Part shown: one piece after another, positions 35,777-48,189 of the stretch | Layout of the letters: every line of letters starts with the position of its first letter | How positions within the stretch are numbered: position 1 is the first letter of the stretch | From: Chlorops oryzae | Taxonomy: Eukaryota; Arthropoda; Insecta; Diptera; Chloropidae | Reading direction: 5' to 3' | Assembly: GCA_020466095.1 (NCBI GenBank) | Contig: CM035807.1 | Coordinates: 114,061,124 to 114,125,123, forward strand | Length of the DNA stretch: 64,000 bases | Notes under the pieces: model-generated | The model's database searches: none | What the model saw: the letters and a program-made list of their open reading frames with translations, nothing else | Told to the model about the DNA's origin: nothing | Program-made: the position numbers and the translations under genes

Positions 35777-37137
35777 ATGTAAGATGCGCTTATGAGTTTC
35801 TATATCGAATATTATTAATGTCCACTTATTTCCATTTGTTTTCATTTCGTTCGTCCATACAACGTTCTGGCTCCTGATGTTCGTCCATACAACGTTCTGG
35901 CTCCTGATGTTCGTCCATACAACGTTCTGCGCTTCTGATGTTCGTCCATTCAGGGCCGACTACTGGAAGTCGAACGAGCGGAAATACTGCGATTATTGTA
36001 AATGCTGGCTAAGTGACAACAAAGCGGTAAGAAACCATGCACATAATCTCCAAAAGAGACACAAGTCAAAATGCACACATTTTATAATTCAATTTTAGAG
36101 TATTTCCTTTCACGAAAATGGCAAGCGACATAAGATGAACGTGGCGAATCGTCTGTCCGACATAAGCCGGAACGCCGAAAAGGCCGAACGCGAGCGCAAA
36201 AAGATGGATTCGGATATAAGGAAAATGGAGGAAGCAGCAATGAAATCGTACGCACATGACATGCATGCGCGAGGCGACATGACCGCACGTACGGTTGGAG
36301 CTGTGATGGATAACATTATTGGTCCAGTTAGTAGTACGACAATAGCGAGTACGAGTGCTGGCCTTCGCAATCGTCCACGTCAAATTGATCCTATGCGATT
36401 GCCTGGCAATTCGGACGATGAAGACGAGAGCAAACGTGTCTCGGTCACAAAAGTCGATCCCGAAGCAGTGCCTAACGCTTCGCTTTGGGTTGAGGGGAAA
36501 TCTGATGATGGTTTCACTTATTACTGGAACGTTAAGACGAACGAGTCCGTTTGGGAGCCACCGAAAGAAGGGTTTCTTATCGTGGAAAGAGTATCAGCGA
36601 ATCAATGAAATCGCCATAAAGCAACAAGAGCTGAGAGATGCAGAAGATTCTATGAAATTCCGAGATGGTGCAAATGAAGAAGTTGCGCGGTACAATCGCG
36701 AACGACTGAAAGCGTTCCGAAGACCTGAAACAGTCGAAGAAAAGAAAGCCCGCGAAGAGAAGAAGCAACAATTCAAAACCGAAGCTGATGCAAGTGGTGG
36801 AAATATTGGAGCATGGCAGACAGTCGAATACATGTATGTGATCAATGATCATTAAAAAAAAAAATTCAATTTTAATAGATTGAAAGGGATAATTTTTTTT
36901 CTACTTCACAGACCTCCGCCAAAACCTGTTGATCTTGAACTGCCGAAAATAAATAAACAGATTTATATACCTCCCATTGTTTTTAACGATACTCCAGTTG
37001 AACCACCGTCCAAGCGTTTTAAGGAGAAGACAATCGATTATTTGGACGACGAGCTAGCGGGAAATACCTCAACAACATTCAAGAAAAGAAAATTCACCCC
37101 AAAAGGGAATGCACGCACGCGCTTAGATGTTGATTAG
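35777..37137 (+). CDS. WBP4: WBP4 (FBP21)-type spliceosomal WW-domain protein
   Basis: Four coding pieces: 35777-35778 (AT of the start codon), 35954-36026, 36099-36833, 36912-37137. After removing one extra G at 36570-36572 they give about 344 residues in phase. The N-terminus MADYWKSNERKYCDYCKCW and, later, FHENGKRHK form the matrin/U1-type C2H2 zinc finger (Cys13, Cys16 and two histidines). A charged coiled region follows (residues about 35-65). One WW domain lies near residues 140-170 (SLWVEGKSDDGFTYYWN, then ESVWEPP). After it come a basic helical stretch and a KPVDLELP segment. Family members bind proline-rich splicing factors in the early spliceosome. Human WBP4 has two WW domains; only one is seen here. 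Divergent to Rim2; polyadenylation signal 25 nt after the stop. Confidence 0.93.
35849..35952 (+). repeat. 30-bp tandem repeat (3.5 units) ending at the WBP4 acceptor
   Basis: Units start at 35849, 35879, 35909 and 35939 with GTTCGTCCATACAACGTTCT. The partial fourth unit reads GTTCGTCCATTCAG and forms the splice acceptor of WBP4 exon 2. Confidence 0.92.
35954..36026 (+). CDS. WBP4: WBP4 exon 2 (zinc finger cysteines)
   Basis: Acceptor CATTCAG|G, donor GCG|GTAAGA. Encodes ADYWKSNERKYCDYCKCWLS, then DNKA. The leading G completes ATG if exon 1 ends ...AT at 35778 (donor AT|GTAAGA). Confidence 0.9.
36099..36833 (+). CDS. WBP4: WBP4 exon 3 (finger histidines, WW domain; one-base frameshift)
   Basis: Acceptor AATTTTAG, donor TACAT|GTATGT. 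The frame through VWEPPKEG continues as FLSWKEYQRINEIAIKQQ only if one G of the GGG at 36570-36572 is removed. The second part is conserved in tone (helical, charged, ending GAWQTVEY). Confidence 0.92.
36912..37137 (+). CDS. WBP4: WBP4 terminal exon
   Basis: Acceptor CTACTTCACAG. Encodes PPPKPVDLELPKINKQIYIP, then EPPSKRFKEKTIDYLDDELA and a basic tail, with TAG at 37135-37137. Confidence 0.9.
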
Positions 37138-37161
37138 TCTCAAAAACAACGCAACTAGGTT

Positions 37162-37167
37162 AATAAA
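37162..37167 (+). terminator. WBP4: Polyadenylation signal of WBP4
   Basis: AATAAA 25 nt after the stop and 44 nt before the 520-bp MITE, implying a very short 3' UTR. Confidence 0.6.
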
Positions 37168-37210
37168 AAAAAATATATTTTAAAAGAAATTTGGAAAATG
37201 TTTCGATTTA

Positions 37211-37736
37211 AGCCCAAAATCCAATATTGCGAGAGCCCGATGCGAGAGTGCGCGACGTCACGAAATTGGTTTGCGTGACGCATTTCAATCTCCAATGAGA
37301 GTTTTGCGTCAGCGCATAACTTCGCTTCTAGTAATGCAATATTTGAACCGAGTACCAATCTAACGAGTACCGAGTACTCATAAAATTTACACGTTATCAC
37401 TTGAGTTTAAATTTTAATTCAAAATTTTCAAAAAATTTTCAAAATGAACCGAAGCTCACGAAATATTTTAAAAGCTCTTTTTCACGGAACAGTGAACAGT
37501 TTTTGTTTTATTAGTTTAAACGAGTACCCAATAGCGAGTACTCAAAAAATAGCTACATCATTAACCTGTCAAATTGCCTCGCAACGAGAAATATTCAATT
37601 TTTCAAAATTTTCTCGCTACGAGGTCTCGCAGTGCGATACATTGGAGCTTGAACCATATGATTGAATGTATTGAAATTTGTGTGCGTCTCGTCTCGCGCT
37701 CTCGCATCGGGCTCTCGCAATGTTGGATTTTGGGCT
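37211..37736. mobile_element. 520-bp MITE, copy 2 (inverted relative to copy 1)
   Basis: Ends AGCCCAAAATCCAATATTGC and GCAATGTTGGATTTTGGGCT, flanked by TTA on both sides (37208-37210 and 37737-37739 region). Interior aligns along its whole length to the reverse strand of 9869-10387, including GAGTACTCGGTACTCG-type motifs and AATATTCAATTTTTCAAAAT. Confidence 0.85.
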
Positions 37737-37739
37737 TTA

Positions 37740-38690
37740 TAGTAGTTTTCGATTTCAGATCGTTAGCAGTAATCCTTTTATCAAATATCCTCATTGATTT
37801 CAAGCCGTAAGGTTCTAGTTGGAAAGCCTTTGTGTGGCTGAATTCATCTAAGTTACCACAATTTTATTCCGCTTTATACTCGCATCTTTCAACGGCCTTT
37901 TTTTTTTTTTTTTCTAAGCGATCTATCCGAAATTTATTCATTAGTCGGATTGACCTTCGAAGGTCGTCGATGCTTTTTTGTCTCATTATGTCGGCTTTCT
38001 GTTCAGATTTATTTATTATGCATTTTGAAATGATTATTCAACGATGAGCTATAAATATTCTTGTATGCATTTAGCCTTCATTTGAAATTATTTTTAAATG
38101 AAATACCTACGAATTAAATACGTACAAATATAAATATAAATTTATATTTGCATATGAACCTTAAATGAATTTGTAATGATGTCAATAGACATTCAAAAGT
38201 GATCATCAGCCCGATTCTGAATATTCCTGGGGATTGAATTCTCGTGGAATTTTCTTTTCTCGAGAGTGCTTCGATGGCTTAAGAAAACTTTAGCCAAAAG
38301 TTTTCCCCATTGAATAGAAAACCTGATGGTGAGTATACCGGATGCCAGTTGCACTTTCATCAAGAGCCGATTGACGGAAATACCTACTTTCAGGAAGAAA
38401 TTTTAGAAATTTCGGAAAGGTCCACAACCGGAAATGGAACGAAAAATGGATATAAAAATATTTCTGAAAATTTATTAAAATTCAAGCCGAATCGAGGGCA
38501 AAGAAAGTACTCGAATAATCTAGAACGGTTTTTAAGAATAAAATGATCGAACCTTTTTTGATTTGAAAATGGAAAATGGAGCAGTTTAAAACAACGTTAC
38601 GTACATGCGCTCCAAACGGATTATAGACGAGAGATCAATCATCGTTTGGATATAAATAAAATTTTAAGGTGCTCAAAAAATCGAAATGAT
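37740..38690. other. Non-coding spacer
   Basis: Contains a short CCCGATTCTGAATATTCC fragment at about 38211 (family of 23375-23738). No gene. Confidence 0.45.
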
Positions 38691-38702
38691 ATTGTCTTAT
38701 GA

Positions 38703-38896
38703 TCATGATACAAAGAGAGCAAGATAGCGCCACTTCGGGTACCGCTATTTTGTAGCATTCGCATTGTTGTTGTTTCCCATGCTAAAGTGTAGTTGTGACG
38801 TTGGGCTTAACATGCAAAACAACAACAACGAAGCTCTCATTTTGTATTTGTGACATCATCGGTCTGAAGTGGCGCTATCTTGTTTGCTTGTATCAT
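38703..38896. mobile_element. 194-bp MITE with 9-bp duplication GTCTTATGA
   Basis: Arms ATGATACAAAGAGAGCAAG(ATAGCGCCACTTC) and the complement ending TTGTATCAT, flanked by exact GTCTTATGA at 38694-38702 and 38897-38905. Nine-base duplications occur in Mutator-like elements, but assignment is tentative. The interior has (GTT/AAC)n runs on both sides. Confidence 0.85.
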
Positions 38897-38905
38897 GTCT
38901 TATGA

Positions 38906-41900
38906 CTAGAAATTTTATTATGATTATTAAATCATAGCGAAAAAACGGACAATATTTGTCATTTATAAAAAAATTACGGTAAATCTTCAGACTTCAGGCA
39001 TTTCACACTTCTGACTGCAGAAAGGCAGACGAAAGTCAATGGCACGAGAAATAAATATATGCTTTAACATACATACACTTCTTCTCACAAACGGCGAAGG
39101 TCGTCACTTAAGACACTGAACTGCCACAATCCCAAATCGTTTGCTTATTTATCGAAGCTTTCTTCCCACACTCGATTTTCGGCAACATTTTTTTCGTTTC
39201 GCGAAGATTCACAGTTTCCGCAGCATATGGATTTTGATCTTCCAACAAGCGATGATTATCAAATGTTAATTCTGGTCTTCCAAAGAAGATTCCAAGCCAA
39301 TTTCATTTTGAATCGATTCCAGGTAAGAAGAAATTGCCAATGGGCACCAAATCGAACTCTTTTGCTGCCAACGTCAGCGGAAATGAGTAGCGCGGAAGAA
39401 ACAAACGACAAAACAATAAACAAACAAAGAAGCCGCAGTGGAATGTTCCACCCACTCTAAAGATTTTAATGAATGAAATTTCGAAAGCCTACGAAGCTGT
39501 TTGCGGTTGCGGTTGCGAGTTGGGGTTGATTCCATGCAGGCTGTTGCCAGCTGCTCATCGAACATGTTCGAATCGAATGAATTTTGCGATTTTACGATTT
39601 TGAAAATATTTTACAGTTTCTGAACGAAATCGGGCCGAAAAGGACGTCGGTTTCCAAACGGAAAATAATATTTTATTTATCGAAGAAGTGAGAAAATCGC
39701 ACAAGAAACTTTCGCTTAATTTCGTGAAGGCAAAAAAAAAAAAAAAGAAAATTCGTTCGCGTGATTTCTCGTCCGTCGATGGTGCGGAGCAAAATTATAA
39801 GTGGATCAAATATGAATGAAATTATATTCGAAGTGTGCGCGAGTGGCTAATATTGGCTTTGATTTCTATTCCTTTATGCTTTTTTCACATGCAAAACAGT
39901 CCATGAGCTCCTAGCACCCGAAGTCCGTGCTGCGTCGCATTGTTCAAACCGCAATTTCGTGCTATCGGGCGGCCGCAATTAAGCTAACAAATTTCTTTGG
40001 TCAACGTCCGGTCCGCCCTTGTTGACATCCACGACGCCTTCGTTTTTACTTTACCCTTCACAGGTCAAAGTCTGCTGCAGTGCGGCGTGCTCCTTTCTGC
40101 GGTCCTGCCTTCACCGCTTCGTTGTGATTTATTTTAGCGTCGACTGTAGGTGAGTAAAGTCATCGCCTTACGTTGAGGTCTTTATTGTTCTTACTATAAT
40201 TGGCGGCTGCTCAGTTGAAAAGTTTTTCATAGCGACGCTTCAAATTGGCTGAGCACAACAAGTCAGTGGGCCAAAGACATAAATAAAGTCGCTGCGGAAT
40301 GTCACAAAACGACGTCGCGTATACGACGGGCTGTACGTTGCGATCTATTGGCAAACAAGTTAAAGCCCTGCGACTTCCACTTCAACTTATATTTTTCTTT
40401 TTAAAGAATATATCGATTTAAACGTCAGTCCATTGTCCATAGATTGTCGTAGATATAAACTCCACACGAGACAAATTTATGCTGTTCCTTGCCAAAATGT
40501 TGACCTTTAAACGTTTGATTTGCTAATGCATTTTTGGATTTCAGGCTCAACTTTTCAAAAAGGCTCAAATTTCAATGCAAAGCATTCAAATAAAGTCATG
40601 TCATGGATCGCTCTCTGATGCTACAGAATTGTATCGCATGTTTCACTCAACAATCCTTAGATTGCTCCAATCGACAAAAATGAATTATAAAGAAGGGAAA
40701 AAATTTTATATTTTAAGAACCTTGAACCTTCATGAGCTTAAATGAAGCTAATCAATGTCTCTTCTGACAAAAGAAATCGACGGTTTAATACCAAAGTTCA
40801 GATCTTGGAAATCTCATTGGAACCATCAGAGGAAAGGAAATGAGGATTTGGGTTTTCCGTTGACTCAGCTGTTTTCTTCGGCACTAGAATCTCTATCAAG
40901 TCCTAAGGACTTTCGGTTCGAAAGAACTGCTTTTCGTGTGCATGAGAGTCACAAGGCGACGCAAAGGAAAGACGCCATCCGCTTTTGTAAGAATCCTCTT
41001 TAATTTTGTCAACAACAAGAAAAGCAGCAACAATCAAAGTTGTCTGTTGGCTGAATGAACGCTTCATTTTTCATTTTCTTTATCTTTGCGCCTTTGTGAG
41101 AAATAGAATTTCACACATTGCCGTTAAACGAGCGTGTGTGTGTGTGTGTCAAAGGGGACGATTGCTCGACAGATGATTCCAGATAACATTATTGAATGTC
41201 GGCTTGATGGGAGGACTTCAGTTTTTGGTCCCTCCTGCCCTCGTTCATCTGAAGATTTTCATTCTGTCACATCTGTTCCCATAGAAGAAGTGGCTCCGTT
41301 GATGGATTTTAATTAGACTCATTAACAATGCTGCTCCATGGTGTGATATTTATTCATTTATCAACCTAATAAGCACAAATTGGTATTTCTACAAGCGCTC
41401 AGACATTCATCTGAATCAATAAAATTCACGCGTTCCATATGTGGACATCGTAAAGGACAATATTGCGGAGCATGACTTCGGCGAATCACCCCTCCTGGGC
41501 CCACGCTTTATTTGATTTGAACGTCTATGGCGACATGATCATTAAAACGTTGGGTTTCCGAGTGCCAGCCTCGTCTGAATGACATCACATCAAGACCACC
41601 AAGGCAACATTTACAGGCGATGTGGAAAAGTCTCGTGCCATTATTGCTCTGACTTTATTACTTTTATTAACTGTTCTCCCTGGTGATTTTTTCCATTGAA
41701 TTTTCTTCAGGGTTTTGTCTTATTGGCATAACGAAAATATCTCTTGACAATGACCCAATGACGTTCTTCATTGAATAGTTGGAGGCACTCCTCGTGTCAG
41801 AAGAAGAACTACAACCAGAAAGCACTATTGGCTCATTTGCTCTTTTTAATTGAACGAAGTTAAATATTGCCAGGCAACGCAATAAAGAATTTTATGAGCA

Positions 41901-44900
41901 TCAAAAGGTCCTTTAACGCAGGAGTCAGAGCGATTTGCTATCAAGTTGATGTGGCTAGACATCAGTTCATTGTATTGGTACCATGAACAAGTCATTTGGG
42001 CCCCAACACGACGGCCATTCCATGACCTTGCTCTGCTCTCAACTCATTTCATTCTCCCATTTCGATGTTCATGAGTACCTATCGTGTTACAGGCCCCGAG
42101 GATGAATCGTGCTCCAGCGACCCAGTCACTCTGATTCGATCCTGTGTACACAATTACGGTCGAGCACTTTGCTGCAGGACATTCGACAGCAATATCGCAC
42201 GAGGACATCAGCAAAATATAGCCACACCACACGTGCATACGTATGTAAATTAATCGTTCACTTATTACATAAATCGTCGTTGAGGAGCCACCCTCGGCTT
42301 TCAATACTCAATCAAAAATGCTGACAGTGGATATGAATTGATTATTTCCTTCACTATTGTTCTGCTCCTTGCTGCTGTGGTGGACTTTTTTGGTTCGAAA
42401 ATGCCATCGCATCGGAACAATAGGCCCGAGTGAAAACCGTAATCAACGTCCGAAATCGTCGGGCACATTTCAAACCACACACACAAGCGAATGTTCACTG
42501 TTCATGTCTGCTCAGAGGCATTGGTTTTTGGCTGGAACAATGACAGCAGCTTACATGGCCGGATGAAGCCATTGCATTGAAATTCGCAAGCGAAGATTTT
42601 GCGATAAGGCACAAGGCGCCTTTTTCGTTTTCTGGTTGCACCGTGATTTCATGACGAGATGTAGACCTACTTTTCAGGGCATCTCACCATTGCGACCTTG
42701 GTCCATGAAAGCACTAATGAGAGGAAGGAACTCACCGGACCAAGCTGGCCGATTCGATTACATGAAAACATCACACAATCCCATAGACGAACCGCAAGGA
42801 ATGACTTCAAATGTGTTCCCACTCCACCACTGTGTGGTCTTGCACGCACCAAATCCAAATTCGCTTTGAATTTCATAGGAAAATAGTGGATGGAATCGAA
42901 ATAAATGTTGCAAATACCTTCAAGGCATTCGGTCATTTTTAATTTATTCAGGATTTAAGCTCATTCCTAAAAAGAAGTCGAGAGCTTTTGTTCGTTCATT
43001 TATTCGGATGGAGTAAAAAACTTTCATGGAAAAAAATCATTGTGAAAGCAAAACGATTTTTATGCTTGGCTTCATGTAAAGCGGGAATAAAAAAGGGGAA
43101 AAATGAATGAATTTTTGAAACCAATTTTGGAGCAAAATTTAGCATGCAAAATATGCTTCGACTCCACAGCGTATGCAATATAATTTTGCGCTTCGTTTCA
43201 ACTTTGCGAAGACTTCAGCTCGTTGTGGAAAATGAGACGACGGCAATATTCTTAATCACTCGATAAGGCAAATGGCGGGCCAAAGGCTTTCTCCCTTGCC
43301 GGAAGTAATAAAATCCTAATTAAACTTTAATTTTGTTCTCTCGATGGAAAGCTGACAGTTTCTCGAACTGAAGGGGGTGACATGGAATAAAAACTCATTA
43401 TCAGAAATGGCGAAGTTTTTTCCTTCAGCACTCAACCGACGTGAAATCGAATTGCGAGAATGGAAGGAATAAAAAATCTCATAAATTCAAATTCAAGAAT
43501 TTTCGTTCAATAATTTCCTTTAATGCTCTCAAATAAAAGCGCTAATTACTCATTTGGGCTCACATGCCAAGAGACGAGTGCGGGGCGTCAGAATATTAAA
43601 TAAACACAAAAAAAGCCTTGCGGCGCGAAAAACGTGCACACATTTCCATGGCTTTTCACTTGATCAATCGCTGAGAAAAGTAGGCACTTAAGAATCCATT
43701 TTATTTTCATTTCACATTCCATTGAACTGCCACTTGAGCAAGCTGGTGAGTAGCCAAGTGACGTAGATCATTGCTGCAATAAGCATTTCCAATTAATTTC
43801 AATTTATTTTCAATTAAACCAGATTCGAGAATCATAACGTAAACACCACCGACTTCTTTAGGCCGATTTTCCTCACTTTTCCAATTTAACATTTCGATGG
43901 ATTTATTTTTGAGGAGCTCGTTTGCCTGTCTCCCCCCTTTGTCTATTGTCTCCTGTTTACCTGCTCTATTTTATAGAGCCTTGCGTGACTCATCTAAGGC
44001 GAACCAGCGAATGTCTGTGTGAGTTTCATGTTTATTTTCTAGAAAGCAGATCTCGGAGCCAATGACAGCTTTGATTTATACGAACCCATCAGAATTCCCA
44101 TAGAGTCAATCGGTTCTAGCATGCGAGATTCATTTTGTTGTTCGAGGAATGACATTCGAGCACATGCATTCCGACAGACACACGAAGGTAATTCTATACT
44201 TCTTCCAAGTACACAAAAAAGCAGGAATGGATTCAATTATTCGTTTTGATGATTTTTTGATTGGAAGTGAAAGCTGAGAGTTTACAAAAACTTTCCTTTG
44301 CTTCATGATATTCCTTCAATATGATTGAATAAACGGTTCAGTTATATTGAAGAACACAAAAGTAGGTACAAAATGTTCGATCCAATTACAGAATCAATTT
44401 AGGTTTGTTTTGTTGAACCAAGCCACTTCCGAGAATTAAAACATTCCACGAATGAATTTCTTTGTAAAATGTTGCCATTCAAAGTTCGTGGAAGAACTCG
44501 TAAGCATTCATTTCATGAGCATCAAGCCCACAGTTTCCATTCAGAGGCGATTAAATCTGCCTTCCAATCTGCTCCTTCTAAATGTTTAATAGGGAATTCA
44601 CATTATCCAATCATCTAAGGGACGCAGAGCGGAAGAGCATCCATTTCGAAGAAAACAATCCATACTCAAATATTTCTGAAATGCTTCAAATGGTTATTGA
44701 TTGGATCAACTTTGTTTCGCAACTTGTTCACGGCGTATGAGTAATGTGAATACACGTGCCCAACGTGTCGTTGCTCATACGCCCGGACTTATTTATGCTT
44801 TACAGGCTGCTCGATGGCATAGAAGAACGTGTGTCGGATGAAAATTTAACTAGTTTGGTTGCCTTTTCAGTTCCATCTCTCGACTTATATTCCAAAAACG

Positions 44901-47150
44901 TCGCCAGCTGTGGTTTATTCTCATATTCGATCGTTCTCGAAACGTTCATTTTTCTTTATAGCGCAAATGTTTTCCTTCACGGAATATCTTCGACCACAAA
45001 TGTTTTGTGTAAAATTTAGAAATGAAGTTGAATGTGGCTGGATTCAAGTGCGCCATGGAATTTTTCTTAAATATTGAACTGTTCGCCCGCCATGCAGAGC
45101 CCCAGTTTGCTCTCCCATCATCTCGCAAAGTGTGCTTATGGAAGAAGAATTGCGATTCTCATATTCAATAAGTGCCTTTATTTCATAAGCCGAGGAACTA
45201 TTTGTGGATAATTCAAAAATATTAATGAGTCGAGCATTTTTATAATAAAAATTTATGATTGTGTGTTAATTGATGATATGCAAAGCTAAATGAAGCAACA
45301 CAAACAATCGGTGGGATGAGAAATCTCAAAAGAGTTTCAGTTAAGGAAATTAAATTCATACAGCAACATGGCAATGAATTTTCCATCACGTCAGCACAAA
45401 GCAAAATTCACTATCGAAACGCCAAGCTAAAAGCGATTCATTTCAACCAATCAATTCCATAGCAATTTACTCGGTTATTCCTGCAGCTCAGCTGGCTCCG
45501 TGAAAAATTAGATTCGAAAAGATTATATTTTTTTAAATTGTTTAATTAGCGAATCCATTTAAGAGTAGTAGAAGCTCTTCCTCTTCGTAGCCCCCTTTTG
45601 AACTTTGTGGACTTTTGCTGCATCAAATAAATTCTTCGAAATGTTATGTGTTCCATTGGACAAACACCGAAAAATATGCTGATGCAGCCATTCGAAAACC
45701 GACTTCAACATAAATCAATTGAATGTCAATTTCACCGAAAAGCTTTTTGCGTTTCTCTGCCAAAGCGTAGGAAATTCAAATAATCAAACGTTCAAGGACG
45801 AAAACTTGAGACACTGTCTTTGGCGAGTTGAATTCTGATGTCCATAAAGTGATCTGCCAATAGTTTGTGGACATTTCAATGGCAACTTCACTTCACAAAG
45901 ATATGAGAAAAGGATCTTACTTTGACTAAATCACTTCTGACAGAGAAAATTCATTCAACGAAATGAAGTTTGAGCTCGACAAGACATGTTCGTCAAAGGT
46001 CAGCTCAAGGAAAACGATTCAATTGCGATTCATGCAAACAAATCTCAATTTTGCTTTCTGACATTTTCCATTAAAGCTTGTGTCTCAGGATTTCCTTCGA
46101 AATTAGGTACCGACGTGTACATGTTTGTTTCTTATATGGAACAAATTTCATGAGTTCGAAGCTCTGTTCCTGCCACTTGGAGGAGGGCGTTGACGCTGAA
46201 AATTAAAACTCGGAAATTGGATTTCGAATTTGTTTGCGTGTTTGGGCTTGACGTTTGTCAGCTCCTTCAGTGCAATCAAACAATGCAACATTAACATTCT
46301 TCGAAAATATATTTTTTAAATCCTGAAAATTTAAAAGAAGTAATGTGTAAATTGTCGAAAGGATTCCTTAGATGGGTTGAAGGCACCTTCAGTTCTATTT
46401 CTTCACATTTCACATCACTTCCTGTTTGAGATTCATTCACCACGACTCAACAAAAGTGAGAGCCCATATGAGTGAGGAAATAATTTAGTTAGAATAGATG
46501 TAAGGAACTCGCCAACCTTCCCATTGAAATGTCATCATAACAGTCCTTTGCACTGCGATTATTGGATCATAAGAGTGCTCTGAAGAGGCAGATGAAATTA
46601 GATACCTCTATCTGTAGTTGAAGTTAAATTGTTTTATCGAAAAGGACATGCTTTCATCGATAAATAATTACTTCAAAACTTTCGCCGCGTTTAAGTAAAA
46701 TGGCTGTTTTCAGAGCACACAACCTCAACAGTCCTTTTAATTTCTCCCTGCACGTTCAAATTAATCAAAGCAACTTTCTGTTTACCTTTGCCGCCACTTC
46801 CCGCCGCCCGATACATCCACAAACCACTTCGCAAATATACTCTTTCATAGGCGCACTTACGTGTGTGTCTGTGTGATTAAATTTACAAACAAAATCAGAG
46901 TTTTGAATACGAATCCGGGAACGAGATGAGTTCATCTGCTTGTCGCTTAGATTTTACGGGTGAAATTGTTTAATAATGAGCATAAAATGAATTAATACCC
47001 TAAACAGATTACAGCTGAAATACTATCGATGGTTTCAAACTGTACACTAAAGCGATGGTTTTTTGAAAACTATCGCTAGTTTCAATTCGTTGAAATTTAC
47101 TTCAGCTTTGGAAAGGTGGTGTTGGCGGTGACAGAGGGCTTTTTTAATGG
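38906..47150. other. Long gene-free, repeat-poor spacer
   Basis: No exon with a recognisable domain and no paired transposon ends. The sequence is mixed rather than simple and less AT-rich than the left half. Two good isolated splice-donor strings are present on the plus strand (CCAG|GTAAGA at 39322/39323; TGTAG|GTGAGT at 40149/40150), which could belong to non-coding 5' exons of a downstream gene; unproven. Confidence 0.5.
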
Positions 47151-47172
47151 ACAGATTCCTAAAAATGTCCGC

Positions 47173-47540
47173 TTCCGATAACCGAAATGATCGATTATTA
47201 AAGTTACCGATTATTGAAATGATCGATGATTGTAATTTTCGATTAATGAAATTATCGATTATTTAAATTGTCGATTAAATTGTCCGTTATCGATTATTAA
47301 AATTATCGATGAATATATTTATCGATTATTGAAATTATTCAAATCGATTATTGAAATTATCGATTACTAAAATAGTGGATTATCGAGTTTGAATATAAAT
47401 ATTTACCCAATGTTGAAATTATCGGTTATTTGAACTATCGATAATTGAACCCATCGATTATCGAAACTATCGATTATTGTAATGATCGATTATTAAAATT
47501 ATCGATTATTGAAATTTTCGATTATTGGAATCGAAACTAT
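47173..47540. repeat. ATCGATTATTGAAATT minisatellite
   Basis: About 20 imperfect 16-17 bp units of (T)TATCGATTATTGAAA. Many contain ATCGAT. Confidence 0.9.
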
Positions 47541-48180
47541 CGATGATGATGTGAAGTTGGTGATGATGATGAGATGTGATGATGTTGTGATTGAGTGATT
47601 GATGTTGTTGATGTGTTGATTGATGTGAGTTGTGATGATGTTGTTGTTGATGTTGTTGATGTTGTTGATGGTGATTGATGTGTTGATGATGGTTGATGTT
47701 GTTGTGATATGTTGATGTGTGATGGTGTTGATGGTGTTGATGTTGTTGATGGTTGTTGATGGTGATTGATGGTGTTGAGTTGTTGATGTGTTGATGGTGA
47801 TGAGGTGTTGATGTTGATGATGTTGATTGATGATTGTTGATGGTGATGTGTTGATGGTGTTGATGGTGTTGATGTGTTGATGTGATGATGATGTTGATGT
47901 GTTGATTGATGTGGTGATGGTTGTGATATGGTGATGATGATGTGATTGTTGTTGATGTGTTGAATTGTTAGATGTTGTTGATGTATTGTTGATGTTGTTG
48001 ATGGTGATGATGGTGTAATGTGTTGATGTTTGATGATGTATGATGGTTATGTTGATGATTTTGTTGATTGTTGATGTGATGATGTTGTTGATGATGTTGT
48101 TTGATGGTGATGTGTTGTTGTTGATGGTTGATTGTTGACGTTGATGATGTTGTTGATGGTGATGATGACACTTGTTGCAC
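47541..48180. repeat. GATGTTGTTGATG minisatellite
   Basis: About 640 bp of GAT, GTT and GTG triplet-like units in irregular phase. On the minus strand a 260-codon frame (48281-47499) rich in Asn, His, Thr, Ser and Ile is open because AACATC-type repeats have no stop in any frame there. It has no start context or domain to support a gene. Confidence 0.92.
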
Positions 48181-48189
48181 GTTGTGATG

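Noticed and set aside
41134..41155. Short GT microsatellite and nearby small frames as a gene
   Set aside because: Frames are under 100 codons, lack domains and splice context.
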